From positions 1 to 46,296 of the forward strand of contig NQMI01000228.1 of NCBI GenBank assembly GCA_002270565.1: a stretch of DNA of 46,296 nucleotides. The letters are read 5' to 3'. The stretch comes from Stenocarpella maydis. Lineage: Eukaryota > Ascomycota > Sordariomycetes > Diaporthales > Diaporthaceae. This document shows, one piece after another, positions 11,078 to 21,561 of this stretch. How positions within the stretch are numbered: the stretch's first letter is position 1; the number at the start of each line of letters is the position of its first letter. The notes beneath the pieces were generated by a model. That model made no database searches. It saw only the letters and a list, made by a program, of their open reading frames with translations, and had not been told where the DNA came from. Made by a program: the position numbers and the translations under genes.

Positions 11078-12607
11078 TTTGGTCCATCCAAGGTTGCCCT
11101 GAAGGTTTTTCTGGTCTTGGCCCGGGGCTCTAGCCCCCCCCGGGGAACGGAATTGACGGGTCGCTAGGCAGTCTACTGTCACATTGGCTCGTGAGGAAGA
11201 GGGCTGTGTTCGCGGAGGAGGGATGCGGACCGGTTTCGTGGGACCACACTCTCTCCTACACTATTTCGGGAGGTCGATGCTGGAGCTGGACGGGGCATGA
11301 ACCAACGAAGCAGGAAGCTATCGTGTATCGTCCCATGCTGACACCCCATCGCTCCACTCGCCCGTCAGCCTGTCGGCTTATAAGGGCTCGCAGTAGTCCG
11401 TACGAGTGTGTGATCTGATGATCTATTGGGCGTCTGCCAATCTCATCGTCCCCATGGCCCAGGAAAGGCCAAGACTGGCAGCTGGGGCGTTTGGAAATGG
11501 CTAGACTGGCAGACTGGGCACAGGCTGGCTGTCATTGTCGGGCTGTTCACGTCACACCAATTGTTCTCCGCAGAATCCTCGCTCCCCGCGTTTCAACCGG
11601 CATGGCGTCGCATCCCCGTTATCCCGACGTCTTGGGCATCTCGCAGCTTGCACACATCAGATCAGCTGTCTGGCTAATGAGCAGTCTTGTTTCTTTTGCC
11701 TCTGGTATCTCTTCGGAGAATAAACCCCCTTGTTCCCATGTCGGGTGTGTGAGATCAGGTCAACGCAGGCCAGTCAAACCAGCTGCCAGCATAAACTGCA
11801 TCCCCACCCTATCCGCCCCTTAAGCATCGAGGAGCATTCTCATCCCTTCGCTTCTCGAAACCTGCAGCTAGGTTCCCTGCTGTCGCCCTGCTGCCTCTCT
11901 CCCTGCTCGCGTGAGTTGTGTGCCCGTTCCAGGGTTCATCCTGTGTGGTGAGCACGCGCCAGGGAGTGGCTCGTGGTGACCCTGTCACGCGGCATCGGGC
12001 TGTTGTTTTGGTGTCGCGCATGAACAAGAGACACGCTCACCCTCGAGAATCTATGGGAAAAAGAGGGTGCCAAGAGGGGGGGGGGAAATACAGTAGCAGA
12101 CGCCAAAGCAAAGTTCTCCACCCTTGCCGGAGTGCACGGATCAGCCTGCGTCTCGCCCATCCAAATTTCACCAACCAAGCATTTGCATTCTGCTCTTCGG
12201 GAGCAACAGTGCAGGCGCAGGGCAGGGGAGGGAGCTCGTCTGGCTGCCGGGTTCCCGCGCATTTTCGTCATCTCCGCTCCGCCAGCAAAAAAATAATCAC
12301 CTCTGCTTACCTGCCATCCGGCCTATTATCTTGAGGACGTACCGCGCACCCTGCCTACTGCAAACCACATTTCTCCCACATCATACCACCACCACCACAA
12401 ACTCTCTTTGGCCATCCAATATTGACTCTTGTTTCCCATCGCCGCCACACCCTACCCTTCTCGACTCGATGAGCGCCGCTCCATTACTCATCTAACCCGC
12501 CCGCCTCTTACGCAACCGAACACGATCGATCCGACGGGGCTGTGAGATCATCAACCTCCTGCAATGACGACCGACCTCTAAGCCTGCCACTCCCGCACAC
12601 CCGCGCC

Positions 12608-14781
12608 ATGGCTTTCAACTTCAACTGGTCGCCCCTCACGGCCGACGAGGACTTCTACGAGCGCGCCCGAGACCTGCTCACAACAGCCCTCAACAAGACG
12701 CCCAAGCCCCCCATCATCGTCGATGACATCCTCGTCACAGAGCTCAACCTCGGCTCCGTGCCGCCCGAGCTGGAGATCCTCGAGATAGGCGACCTGGCAG
12801 AGGATCGCTTCCGCGGCATTTTCAAGATGTGCTACAGCGGCGACGCCTTCCTGACCCTCCGCACAAGAGTCCAGGTACGTCATGGGATTTGTTCTCGGCT
12901 TCCTCCGTGACAAGCAACACGAACACACACACACATACATACTGGAGCTGGTCACCCCGGTGCCCTTTCGAGTCTGCAGCCTACGCAGTCGTTTATTCTC
13001 CTCCTTTATTTCTGCACGATGAAACAATTGCATGTTGGACGATTGGAGGCCATCAAACACGCTCGACCAGTGTCAGCTTGGCTATAGCACATTTGCTATA
13101 TCCTACGGGCCGGAGAATTGGATACGGGACGTCTACTATAGGGACGCTGAAGCAACCCGCCTCCAGCTTCGAGTTCGAGGAAATGGGCGCGACGGCTGGT
13201 GTGGTCCCTCACTGCAAGGCGCGGTCCTTCGCACCTATGCCATTTTCTGGTTTTTTCCTGCCCCCTTCGATGACTCCCAGGTTCGGGGAGTTTTGCGGCC
13301 CCACTCATCTTGCATTGACGAACGACATTGCCGTGCAAGGATGCGCGTTTAGCCCACGGTTACCACCCAGACGTTACGAGTAATAACAAGACTAACATAC
13401 CAGCAAACAGGCGAATCCCCTGAACACATACTTGCATTCAAAGCCCGACTTCACGTCTCCACAGCCCTTGGCTGCCGCATCCGGCCTTACAATCCCCTTG
13501 TCGCTGACCCTGTCCGACATCAAGCTGTCGGCCTTCATCATCTTGGTCTTTTCGAAACAGAAGGGTCTCACCATTGTCTTTCGTAATGACCCCCTCGAGT
13601 CGCTCAAGGTCTCGTCCACCTTCGATTCAATCCAGTTTGTTAGGGACTACCTGCAGAAGACCATCGAGGGAAAGCTCCGCGACCTCATGATGGATGAGCT
13701 CCCCGCCATCATCCACCGGCTGTCGTTGCGCTTGTGGTGCCCAGACCAGATTCCCAGGGATGAGGATGAGACCCCTGAGACCAGCGAACCTGCAGTCGAT
13801 CCCTTTGCTAGCCCGCCGCAGGATGCCGTCGACGCGCATGGAAACTTGTTGGATCCTAGCGACATAGAGAACCTGTCGCTTGATAACAGCCCCGAGATCC
13901 AGACCCTCTTCTCGCAGAAGAACCTCATCAGGCTCGCATCACTCAGCGACTGCAACAGGACCATGTCACTGTTCACTCCCTCTTTGCGCGACGTCGTCTT
14001 CCGTGCTTGGGCTGGCTCGCAGGAGAAGCCAGAAAGCGTGACGCCCCCGCTAGCAACCCCTAGCCTGACCAAGGCGCATTCTTTCCACGGCACCTCGACG
14101 ACATACACCTTTTCGGATACCAGCAGTATGGAACAGGGATACATGCCACCATCCCGGCCTTCGCTGGTTAGCCTCAACTCTGCCACCACTGGTCTCTCTC
14201 TCGGGGCCGGGCGGAACTCGAGGTCGCACGCCGGCCGGAAGAAGAAGACCCGGGTTGTGAACCTCAGGCGGAAGCAGTCTGAGAGTGCGCCTGTCAGCGG
14301 CGCTGTGAGCGACTCCAGCGAGAGCGTCACAGACACAGCATCGGTCGAGGGACCCATGTCAGAACCTCTGGACTCGATTATCCCGGAGGAACCCGAAGAC
14401 TACGTCCCTCTGACGCCTACCAAGGTCCGGTTCAACGATGGCGCTGCGTCTGATTCGCCAACACGGCCTCCGTTGAAGCCAGAGCTGTACACCACGGAGG
14501 CACCAGAGATGTACTTGCCACAGAAGCAAAAGCAGTCCGAACCGACGGCCCAGATCCAGTCGCAGGAAGCCACCCAAATCCCGAGCAACGAGAAGGCGTC
14601 GTTTGCCTTCTCGCCCCGGAGAGGACCGCCTTCGGAGACTCCCTCGGTAATCTTGGAACAGGCCTGGATAAACAAGATGGCCGGCGAGATCGCTAGGAGA
14701 GTTTACGACGAGAAGAGAAGAAACCCAGCATTCTGGGAAGAGCGCGAGGACGTGCCCCCGCCAGCATACGAGGCTCAATAA
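12608..14781 (+). CDS. mdm34: MDM34, ERMES complex subunit
   Basis: MDM34 is the mitochondrial outer-membrane subunit of ERMES, which tethers ER to mitochondria and moves phospholipids. There are two exons, 12608-12874 and 13411-14781 (545 aa). Exon 1 begins [20 protein letters not shown], the conserved start of the lipid-binding SMP domain, and carries [17 protein letters not shown] and [18 protein letters not shown]. The splice joins RVQ to ANPLNTYL exactly. Exon 2 continues the SMP domain ([58 protein letters not shown]). A disordered Ser/Pro-rich region follows, with a basic patch ([18 protein letters not shown]), and a short conserved tail ([14 protein letters not shown]). The 536 bp intron (donor GTACGT, branch-like CTAAC near 13392, acceptor AACAG) is far longer than the others in the window. 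Confidence 0.96.
12875..13410 (+). other. long MDM34 intron (536 bp)
   Basis: A GT-AG intron in the middle of the SMP domain. It contains an AC repeat near 12918-12936 and open frames of about 80-180 codons on both strands, with no recognisable product. Confidence 0.85.
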
Positions 14782-15877
14782 GGATGAGACCTCGATTCAT
14801 TAGGGTGCCCACTGCGTTCCCTATGTCATCATATTTTCCTTTTTACATCATTTTCCTCACATGGCGTTATACCCCGGGTTCACCATAAAGACCGGTAATC
14901 CTACTGAGTCAACCCTGCAAGGCGTTCAGGAGCCGCGAGCCGGCACATTGAAAAGATTGGGAAGGGGATTTGATTTTTTTTCTTTGTCTTTCAAGTTCTC
15001 AGACCTTGAGACATCGCACGGGGTGGAACGAAACAGCATGGGTTATGGCCGGATTACCAAAAAGAGGGCAGCGTACGAACGAAACCAGAAGAAACGACCA
15101 AGACGGCCATGAACCATCTTTGAACCCACCACCCTACACCACCAGCACAATCGCTCTCCACGATATACTATTCTTTTTCCTTTGTCACTTGTTGAGAACA
15201 GGCGTTGAAGCCCACCCCCAGGCACCACCAAGTCGACAAGGGGGGCAAGAAGAAGGAGACGGGACAAATGAGAGAAAGGGAGAGAGAGCTTCCACCATTA
15301 TTGATTGTGCAGCCAAAAGCGTTGCTGGCCAAGGTTTGGGACGTTCTGTAATTCGTAATAGAATTAGAAACAACAACTCCCACCTCTACAAAACAAGCAA
15401 ACAGCCAAAAGAGACAAATACAAACAAGATATTTGGATAAAAATATGTCTAGATGAAAACGGGAATTCTCAGGACATGAAATGGAGGCTACCGAGATAGT
15501 AATGGGTACCTGTGTGACCTCTGGTCTCCATGGAGGGGGCGCTCTGGCAAGTCTCAATGACCGAAACTGAATTCATTCTGATCTATGCAACTGGTTTCGA
15601 AGCACAATACACCCTAACGCCATTCCGTTGTTCTCCTGAGGGGTATCATTTCTGAAATCATTTTTCTTTCTTTCTTTCATTCTTCTTTTTTTTTTCTAAA
15701 AAAAAAAGAGCACAAACGCCACTTGTGCCCCTCCCTTGCTGCTTCTGAGTCTCACGTGTTATGCTACGCGGCCTTGTTCGAGAATGAGCAGTGTCCAACA
15801 GCACTCCAAAACGCCATATACAGTGGAAATATGGACCCTACATGGGTTCTGGTAGAATTGACCCCAAAAGAACGGTC
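14782..15877. other. intergenic, MDM34 3' region
   Basis: No gene recognised. A polypyrimidine CTTT / T10 tract followed by A10 lies at about 15661-15707. Overlapping open frames on both strands have no family features. Confidence 0.5.
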
Positions 15878-16379
15878 TCAAAGGCCCGACGCGCCAAAAC
15901 TGTCCTGGGCTGGAACCGAGCTTTGAGCTGGGGCCTTGGGATATGAAGTTTTCTTGTGTTTTACGAGGTCACCCTTCCTCGTGAAAGAGCAACCACAAAA
16001 ATCGCAGATGAAAGATTGTCTGTTGTCCGAGTGTGTCTCCATGTGATTGGCGAGATGGTCCACTCGTTCGAACCCTCTGCCGCATGTTGCACATTTGTAG
16101 CACTTCTCGTCCAGGGCGCTACTCTCTCCTCTGCTGGTTGAGAGTGTGCCGGGAGAAGAACGCCACACCACACGTTACACATTTTTGGCACTTCTCGCCC
16201 GGGTGGTGCTTCGTCCTGTGTCGGTAGAGAGCGGGACGGGAGGGGCATATCACGCCGCAGGTGTAGCACGCAAATGTTGGGGATGGCCCGGGCTGTCCGG
16301 CAGAGGGCGTCTGTGAGTCGGCCGGCAGTCCTGAGGTGTTTCGCCCGTCCAGCAGTGGGGTGCGGCCCCGGGGTGCGAG
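15878..16379 (-). pseudogene. C2H2 zinc-finger protein relic
   Basis: Two overlapping minus-strand frames encode zinc-finger sequence. The upstream frame (16379-16119) has a complete C-x2-C-x12-H-x3-H finger (CYTCGVICPSRPALYRHRTKH) after a Pro/Ser-rich segment. A second finger (CVTCGVAFFSRHTLNQ) has lost its histidines and runs into a stop. The next frame (16168-15878) carries a good finger (CATCGRGFERVDHLANHMETH) and a fourth (CDFCGCSFTRKGDLVKH) lacking its last histidine. Matching linkers (GEKCQKC; DEKCYKC) show that the fingers belong together, so one indel separates them. No ATG opens either frame, and a stop at 16380-16382 cuts the Pro/Ser-rich part. This is probably a decayed gene; a sequence error or an unrecognised splice is possible. 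Confidence 0.6.
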
Positions 16380-16568
16380 CTATGAGGGACACGGGCTGAG
16401 GCTAGGCAGAGGAGCGGGATCTCTCGAGGGGGGGCGCGGCTGTGGCTGCTGGGGCGTCTGTGAGGTGTTTCTTCCGTCTGGCAGTGGGATGTGGCCGCGG
16501 ATCACGAGCTCTGCGGGACCCGGGCTGGGGCTAGGCAGAGGAGCGGCAGCTGGCGAGGGAGGGCGCGA
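16305..16568. repeat. imperfect tandem duplication of about 120-136 bp
   Basis: Copies at 16305-16440 and 16452-16568 share GGGCGTCTGTGA, a GGTGTTTC-CCGTC-GCAGTGGG-TG-GGCC block, and the identical GGCTAGGCAGAGGAGCGG. The left copy has about 20 extra bases after the first block. On the minus strand both encode PLPS-SP-P...LPDGRNTS-like sequence, the Pro/Ser-rich part of the zinc-finger relic. The right copy ends directly at the YAF9 stop codon. Confidence 0.8.
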
Positions 16569-17390
16569 CTAGTTAGCCTCCGCCTTGAGCGTCCTCAGCC
16601 GCTCCTCCTTCTCCTTGATCTCGGCGCGGAGCTGCTGCTTGAGCCTTTCGACCTCGGCCTGGGCGTCGATGAGCTTCTTAGCCTCGAGCTTCTCGGCCTC
16701 GGCGCTGAAGGGCTGGCCGGGGCGGGACTGCATGGGGATCATTGCGCTGCGCTCGAGGACGCCGCCCTCGGTGCGCTTGGGGGCCGGGTTGTTGTTGGCG
16801 GCGGCGGCGTGCTTGGCGCCACCCTTGCCGCCCTTGCCGCCGGGCTTGTTCTTTGCGCCGGCGGCCGAGGTGTCGCTGGGGGGTATGGCGCCCGAGGTCA
16901 GGATGTCGTAGAAGGCTTCGTATGGCTCGTTGAAGAGCTGCTCCTCGTAGACCCACGAGGGGACCTCGCCGTTGGCGAGCATTGCGTTCCTCTGGTCCTC
17001 GTGGCCGTAGGGGTGCAGGCGCAGGTGGTGGTAGAGGGTCTGGGGCTTCTCGTTGCTCTCGGGGACAAAGTACAACTTGATTGCGATCTCGAACTCGCCC
17101 CAGCCGGTCTCGTGGACGGCGAAGGGCTCGCCCTTCTGGCCGTCGACCATGCGCACATGGTTGGGGATGCTCTCGTGGAACTTGAACTGGACGCGCTTGA
17201 GCCAGTAGGTGATGTCGACGTCGTCGATGCCCTTGACGAAGACGGTCCAGCTGTGGGTGTGGTCGTCTGGGGTGCCGGGGGGCTTGGGGTTCTTCTCCGG
17301 GTCGAAGAGGCGGGCAGTGGTGCCGTAGACGAAGGGGCGCTTGACCTGCTTTTGCTTGACACGCTTGCCGGCGCTGTTCGCAGGGGCCAT
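16569..17390 (-). CDS. yaf9: YEATS-domain protein YAF9
   Basis: YAF9 is a subunit shared by the SWR1 and NuA4 chromatin complexes and reads acylated histone lysines in the nucleus. Counting from the ATG at 17390 (273 aa): KRPFVYGTTARLFDPE opens the YEATS domain at about 17-32. HTHSWTVFVKG is at 44-54, VQFKFHESIPNHVR at 67-80 and ETGWGEFEI at 94-102, the latter including aromatic residues of the acyl-lysine pocket. A Gly/Lys/Ala-rich linker follows. The C-terminal coiled coil (about 228-271) has EAEKLEAKKLIDAQAEVERL. An in-frame ATG at 17438 would add 16 residues (MSRHAARKSLHNLDSI); it lies only about 35 bp below a TATA-like box, so I prefer 17390, where the family normally starts (MAP). No intron is visible. 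Confidence 0.92.
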   Translation of the reverse strand: MAPANSAGKRVKQKQVKRPFVYGTTARLFDPEKNPKPPGTPDDHTHSWTVFVKGIDDVDITYWLKRVQFKFHESIPNHVRMVDGQKGEPFAVHETGWGEFEIAIKLYFVPESNEKPQTLYHHLRLHPYGHEDQRNAMLANGEVPSWVYEEQLFNEPYEAFYDILTSGAIPPSDTSAAGAKNKPGGKGGKGGAKHAAAANNNPAPKRTEGGVLERSAMIPMQSRPGQPFSAEAEKLEAKKLIDAQAEVERLKQQLRAEIKEKEERLRTLKAEAN

Positions 17391-17472
17391 GATGGAGTCG
17401 AGATTGTGGAGTGACTTGCGAGCTGCGTGGCGGGACATGTTGGACGTCGCTGCGGCGGGCGGGCGCGGTCTC

Positions 17473-17480
17473 TTTATAAA
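17473..17480 (-). promoter_or_regulatory. TATA-like box of YAF9
   Basis: TTTATAAA lies about 85-90 bp upstream of the chosen YAF9 start in otherwise GC-rich DNA. A transcript starting about 30 bp downstream would favour the 17390 start over 17438. Confidence 0.4.
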
Positions 17481-18499
17481 GGTGAGGATGCGCGAGACGG
17501 CGTGGTTCGGATGACTAAGCGCTGGCTGGGGCGTGTTTGTGCGACCAAGAGAAGGAGTCTAGTCCCAGCCTGGTTGTTGCGACGGATTGGCGCAGGCACA
17601 GGTCCCTCAGTGTCCAAGTCTGGAGCTGGAGGGCAGGCTGAGAGACTTGGAATGTTTCTGAGAAGGAGGTTTAAGAGACAAAAGCAGGTATGTATTTACG
17701 CCATCTGGGGCCAGAGGACAAGTCAAGAGCCACGAGCCACTTCTGCATGCTCCACCGCAAAAAGAACCCATGTCAACGGTACTGACTGACACAGCACAAC
17801 ATCTGGACCCGCCGCCAGACCGGGGCATCACCCCAGCATTGGACCAAGCATTTACCGAGGCGATGGAGGCCTTGACGGTCTATGGCAATATAGTGATCAA
17901 GTCTGTATGTAGTATACTCCGTGCTAACCGCCATAGAGTCCGAGCTACTCTCCCCGAGGCCTGGGTACTCCGTACTTGTCAGTCACCACGATGTGCTCAC
18001 AAAGCGGTCTGCCTTGGCCCTGGCACTTTTTTTAGCCGATCGGCACCGAGCAGCGGGCCTGCAGGGGACCCCTGCCCAAAGCTCCGAGAGCTCCAGAGGG
18101 TCCCGCCCAAGGTCGATGATTTCATCACCACCTTGAGCTTACATAGTAGGGAGCCTGTCATGCAGTCAGGTATCTACTTCATTCTCGGTCGCAACATTTT
18201 CGACATCAGCCCACTTCAGACAGTGCCAAGGGCTGGTTTCCTGCTGCATACGGCACAGCTCAACTCTTTTGGCTCTCATGTCGGATCGGTATAGTCTTGA
18301 TTGAATGACTGGTTCGGTCATAAAACCACTGTGTGACCGACCTCGCCAACGCCTGCACATAATACGTGCCAATAGTTCATCCGACGCTCGTTCTCTTACC
18401 ACATCGTCCAGGCTTCCGGCCTTTCGTCTCTCCTCCGCTCTTGTACAATTTCCCAAGTGATTCCACAGACACGCACACACAGATCAACACAAAATCGCC
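17481..18499. other. divergent intergenic region between YAF9 and the COQ11-like gene
   Basis: About 1 kb holding two promoters. An open frame of 174 codons (17770-18294, plus) has no recognisable features and is probably fortuitous. A CA-rich leader (ACACGCACACACAGATCAACAC) just precedes the ATG at 18500. Confidence 0.5.
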
Positions 18500-19438
18500 A
18501 TGTCCAAATCAGCAGCCAAAAAGATTGTCGTCTGCGGCGGCAACGGCTTCCTGGGCTCACGAATCTGCAAGTTCGCAGTGGCAAGAGGTTGGGATGTCAC
18601 CTCCATCAGGCAAGCCACCACCTCGCTTCATTGCCACATACCACAACCCACACACCGATACGCCGCTAACCCACCCCCAGCCGTTCCGGCGAGCCAAAAT
18701 GGTCCGCCGTCACAGCCTCCTCGACGCCCCCGTCATGGGCACACAAGGTGTCGTGGGAGTCTGCAGACATCTTCCAGCCGGCGGCGTACGCCCCCCTGCT
18801 CAAGGGCGCAGACTACATCGTCCACTCGATGGGGATCCTCCTCGAGGCCGACTACAAGGGCGTCGTCTCGGGCCGCGAATCCCCCGTCGCCGGGCTGCGC
18901 AGGGCCTTCGACCCGGCGCGGGGGAGCCCGAACCCCCTGGAGCGCGACGACGCCTATAGGCCCCCGGGGGACGAGAGGCAGCTCACGTACGAGGCCATGA
19001 ACCGCGACTCGGCGCTGCTGGTGGCGCGCGCGGCCGCCTCCGAGGACGNCCCCGGCTTTCCTCTACGTCAGCGCCGCGGGCGGGGCGCCCGTCCTCCCGC
19101 GGCGGTACATCGACACGAAGCGCGAGGCCGAGTCGCTCCTCGCGAGCCGGTTCCCCCGCAAGCGGGGCGTCTTCCTACGCCCGCCGTTCCTCTATGACAC
19201 CAGCCGGCCCTTCACCATCCCCATGGCGGCCGCGACGGGCGCGGGGGCGCTCTTCAACTCGGTCACGCGGGGCGTGCTCGGCGGGTTCCTGGGCGCCGCG
19301 GGGGCGAAGCCGCTGAGGGTGGACGTCGTGGCGCAGGCGGCCGTGGAGGCGCTGAGCGACGAGGCCGTGAGGGGCCCCGTCGAGGTGCCCGAGATTGAGG
19401 AGCTTGCTAACAGGGGGTGGAGGAAGGACATGTTGTAG
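18500..19438 (+). CDS. coq11: COQ11-like NAD(P)-binding SDR protein (ubiquinone pathway), frame broken at an ambiguous base
   Basis: This is an atypical short-chain dehydrogenase related to yeast Coq11 (YLR290C), which associates with the mitochondrial coenzyme Q synthome. Exon 1 (18500-18609) has the Rossmann dinucleotide loop (KIVVCGGNGFLGSRICKFA). Exon 2 starts at 18681 and gives SRSGEPKWSAVTASS in frame, so the intron 18610-18680 has a GC donor (AG/GCAAGC) and a normal AG acceptor. Later motifs are YIVHSMGILLEADYKG, LTYEAMNRDSALLVARAA and, after the break, AFLYVSAAGGAPVLPRRYID with TKREAE (the SDR YxxxK-like position) and a C-terminal VEVPEIEELA. The frame shifts by one at base 19049, read as N within GNCCCCGG. 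This is very probably a sequence error, so I treat the gene as intact at about 289 aa. Confidence 0.82.
18610..18680 (+). other. GC-AG intron of the COQ11-like gene
   Basis: Donor CAG/GCAAGC, branch-like GCTAAC at 18665-18670, acceptor CCCAG. Using GC keeps the frame and joins TSI to SRSGEP, matching the family. Confidence 0.75.
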
Positions 19439-20004
19439 CTTTGTTCATCCTGTGTTTCTTTCATGGGCGGGGGATAGACTGTAATAGTAAGATAGACTGG
19501 ACTGGAATGAACATGAACCCTTGCTGTGTTGACCAGGGAATACTGTGGAGCGCTATGGGGAACTTTGTACGCTGTTCTGGGTCTGATCCGAAGCAGGCAT
19601 AGGATTTCTGATGGAGGCTGAAGATGAAGACACGCCAATCTGATCCAAGCATGATATGAATGGGCCCCAGATACATGGTATGTTTATTGGTGAACATTTA
19701 GTGTTCCCACACAGTCCCACGTCCCAGCAGGATGCTGGTGATATACAAGGGGTCTGAGACATCCCAGCCTGGTAGCTCTCTTGAATGCTACGCCATATAC
19801 CTAATGCTGCTGCATCCACGCATCCTGTGCAGAGTATTCGAACAAAATGCCCATCTACTACCAATAGCAACCAGTTCATCACCAAACGCCATTCCTATGC
19901 AAGATGCCCGCTGGACCCCAACTCCTCATGCCTAACTTGGCCGCAAGGATTTAAAAGAGACGATTTGAAAAGGAAAAGAAGGAAGGAAAGACCAAATATA
20001 CACC
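19439..20004. other. convergent intergenic region
   Basis: No gene recognised. It holds the 3' ends of the COQ11-like gene and the nucleoside transporter. Confidence 0.5.
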
Positions 20005-21561
20005 CTAGATCCCAGAAGCCGTGAAGCTCAAAAGACTACCAACGGCCAGCCCGGCCACGAGGCTCAGACCCATGAACCCACCGGCAGCCTCCCTCTCGTC
20101 CTCGTCGACCCACTCGGCCGCGCCCATCATGCTGTTGGACGCCAGCCACCCATCGGTCACGCCAAAGGGGAACTGCACGATGACGAGGTAGAAGAAGTCG
20201 CTGGGGACGGCGGCGCCGCGGCCGCGGATGTTGCACAGCAGGTACAGCGGGAGGAAGCCCGCGCGGGCGACAGACACGGCGAACAGCACGGCGGGGGCGC
20301 GCGTCCTCACGGCCGCGTTCCAGCGCCCCGCCGTGGCGACGCGCCCGGCGAGGTCGCCCAGGTTCCAGGTGAAGAAGGCGAGGGGGATGAAGACGTCCGC
20401 GTCGAAGAGCCTTCCGGGACTCCCGCCGCCGCCCGTGTCGTGCGTGGACGGGATCTTGGCCGTGAAGACGGGGAAGAACATGGAGACGGCGAAGCACATG
20501 AAGACGGACCCGGCCAGCCAGTGCAGCTTGCGGAGCAGGGCGCGCATGCCGACGACCCTGCGGGCGGCCTGCTCGGCCTCCTGGATGTCGGCGTGCGAGT
20601 GCGTCGACAGCATGCTGGCGGCCAGGTCCGGGTGCGAGGTGGCCATGCGCGCCTCGACGAGGCGGTCGTGCCGGCGCACCAGGGGCAGGAAGGCCAGCAG
20701 GGTGAAGAGGCAGACGAGGACCGCGGTCAGGAAGTAGATGAAGGCGGCGGAGCCCACGGGGTCATCGGCGGTGTCGCCGCCGGCGGTGGTGTTGTCGTCC
20801 GTGGCCTGCCTGGGCGGCACAGCCAGCACGCTCACGATCTGGGCCAAGGCAGGGAGGACGCCGGCAACGCCCTGGCCGGCCATGATGGCCTGGGTGTACT
20901 CCGGGCGGCCGAAGCTCGCGGCGAAGGCGAAGGCGCCGTTCTGGAAGAGGCCCGTGGCCAGGGCGGCGAAGCAGACGTCCACCAGGATGAAGGAGAGGTA
21001 CCAGCGGGCGGGGGCGGCGGTGAAGAGGGAGGTGGAGAGGGTCAGGAGGGCGAAGGCGGCGGTGTTGATGAGCAGGGCGAGCTTGATGCGGTTCGGGTAG
21101 TTGGCGGAGCGCTGCATGTTGGTCAGGGCGGCCATGGAGCCCAGGTTGGTCAGGGTCGAGACGGAGAGGATGGCCGACTGGAAGTTCTCTGCGGCCCACG
21201 GGTCGCCAGAGAGGCGAGAGGCGAAGTAGGGGGACGCGGCGAGGAACATATTCCTGTAGCAACGACGAGGCCATCACGGTCAGCGGTCTGGTCTTAGGAG
21301 GTCTGGTATTGAGGAGAATGCGACAGAGGAACAGGCTCACCAAGCCCACAGCATGGCCACGCCGATCATGGCAAAGATGGCGTACTCGAACCATGAGAAT
21401 GGGGCCTCTGTGGCATCGAGCAGCTCGCCGTCGTCAGAAATGCCCCCCTCGTCCGACGCATCGTCACCCGAGTCTCGCAGCGGCGCGTACTCGTCTTCGT
21501 CGGCATCGCGGACGTCCTTTGTGCCGCCGCGGCGGTACAGCATGCCCCTGAGACGGTCCAT
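20005..21561 (-). CDS. equilibrative nucleoside transporter (ENT family, FUN26-like)
   Basis: ENT proteins move nucleosides across membranes; the yeast member Fun26 is vacuolar. Two exons, 21561-21341 and 21253-20005, give 489 aa with an 87 bp GT-AG intron. The splice rebuilds the first-helix motif AMLWAWNMFLAASPYF. The protein has an acidic N-terminal tail (DEDEYAPLRDSGDDASDEGG) and then about eleven hydrophobic helices. FQNGAFAFAASFGRPEYTQA plus IMAGQGVAGVLPALAQI is the helix 4-5 signature of the family, and a long charged loop precedes the second half. The C-terminal FPFGVTDGWLASNSMMGAAE is also family-typical. The ATG at 21561 has good context (AGGATGG); one at 21639 would add 26 residues. 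The subcellular site is not visible in the sequence. Confidence 0.9.

Larger units (their letters stand above)
9625..12607. other. long divergent intergenic region between IPK1 and MDM34
   Basis: Nearly 3 kb without a recognisable gene; it holds both promoters and the MDM34 leader. Simple repeats are frequent. The last 300 bases before MDM34 are CT/CA-rich (CCACCACCACCAC, CTCTCTTTGG), typical of fungal core promoters and leaders. Open frames of up to 155 codons overlap on several strands and look random. Confidence 0.5.

Noticed and set aside
16491..17414. 307-codon plus-strand frame opposite YAF9
   Set aside because: Low-complexity Leu/Val/Gly translation antisense to a clear YEATS protein.
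17770..18294. 174-codon plus-strand frame between YAF9 and the COQ11-like gene
   Set aside because: No motif, mixed composition and no homologous feel; it lies where two promoters are expected.
20440..21297. 285-codon plus-strand frame opposite the nucleoside transporter
   Set aside because: Gly/Glu/Arg-rich antisense shadow of hydrophobic transmembrane codons.
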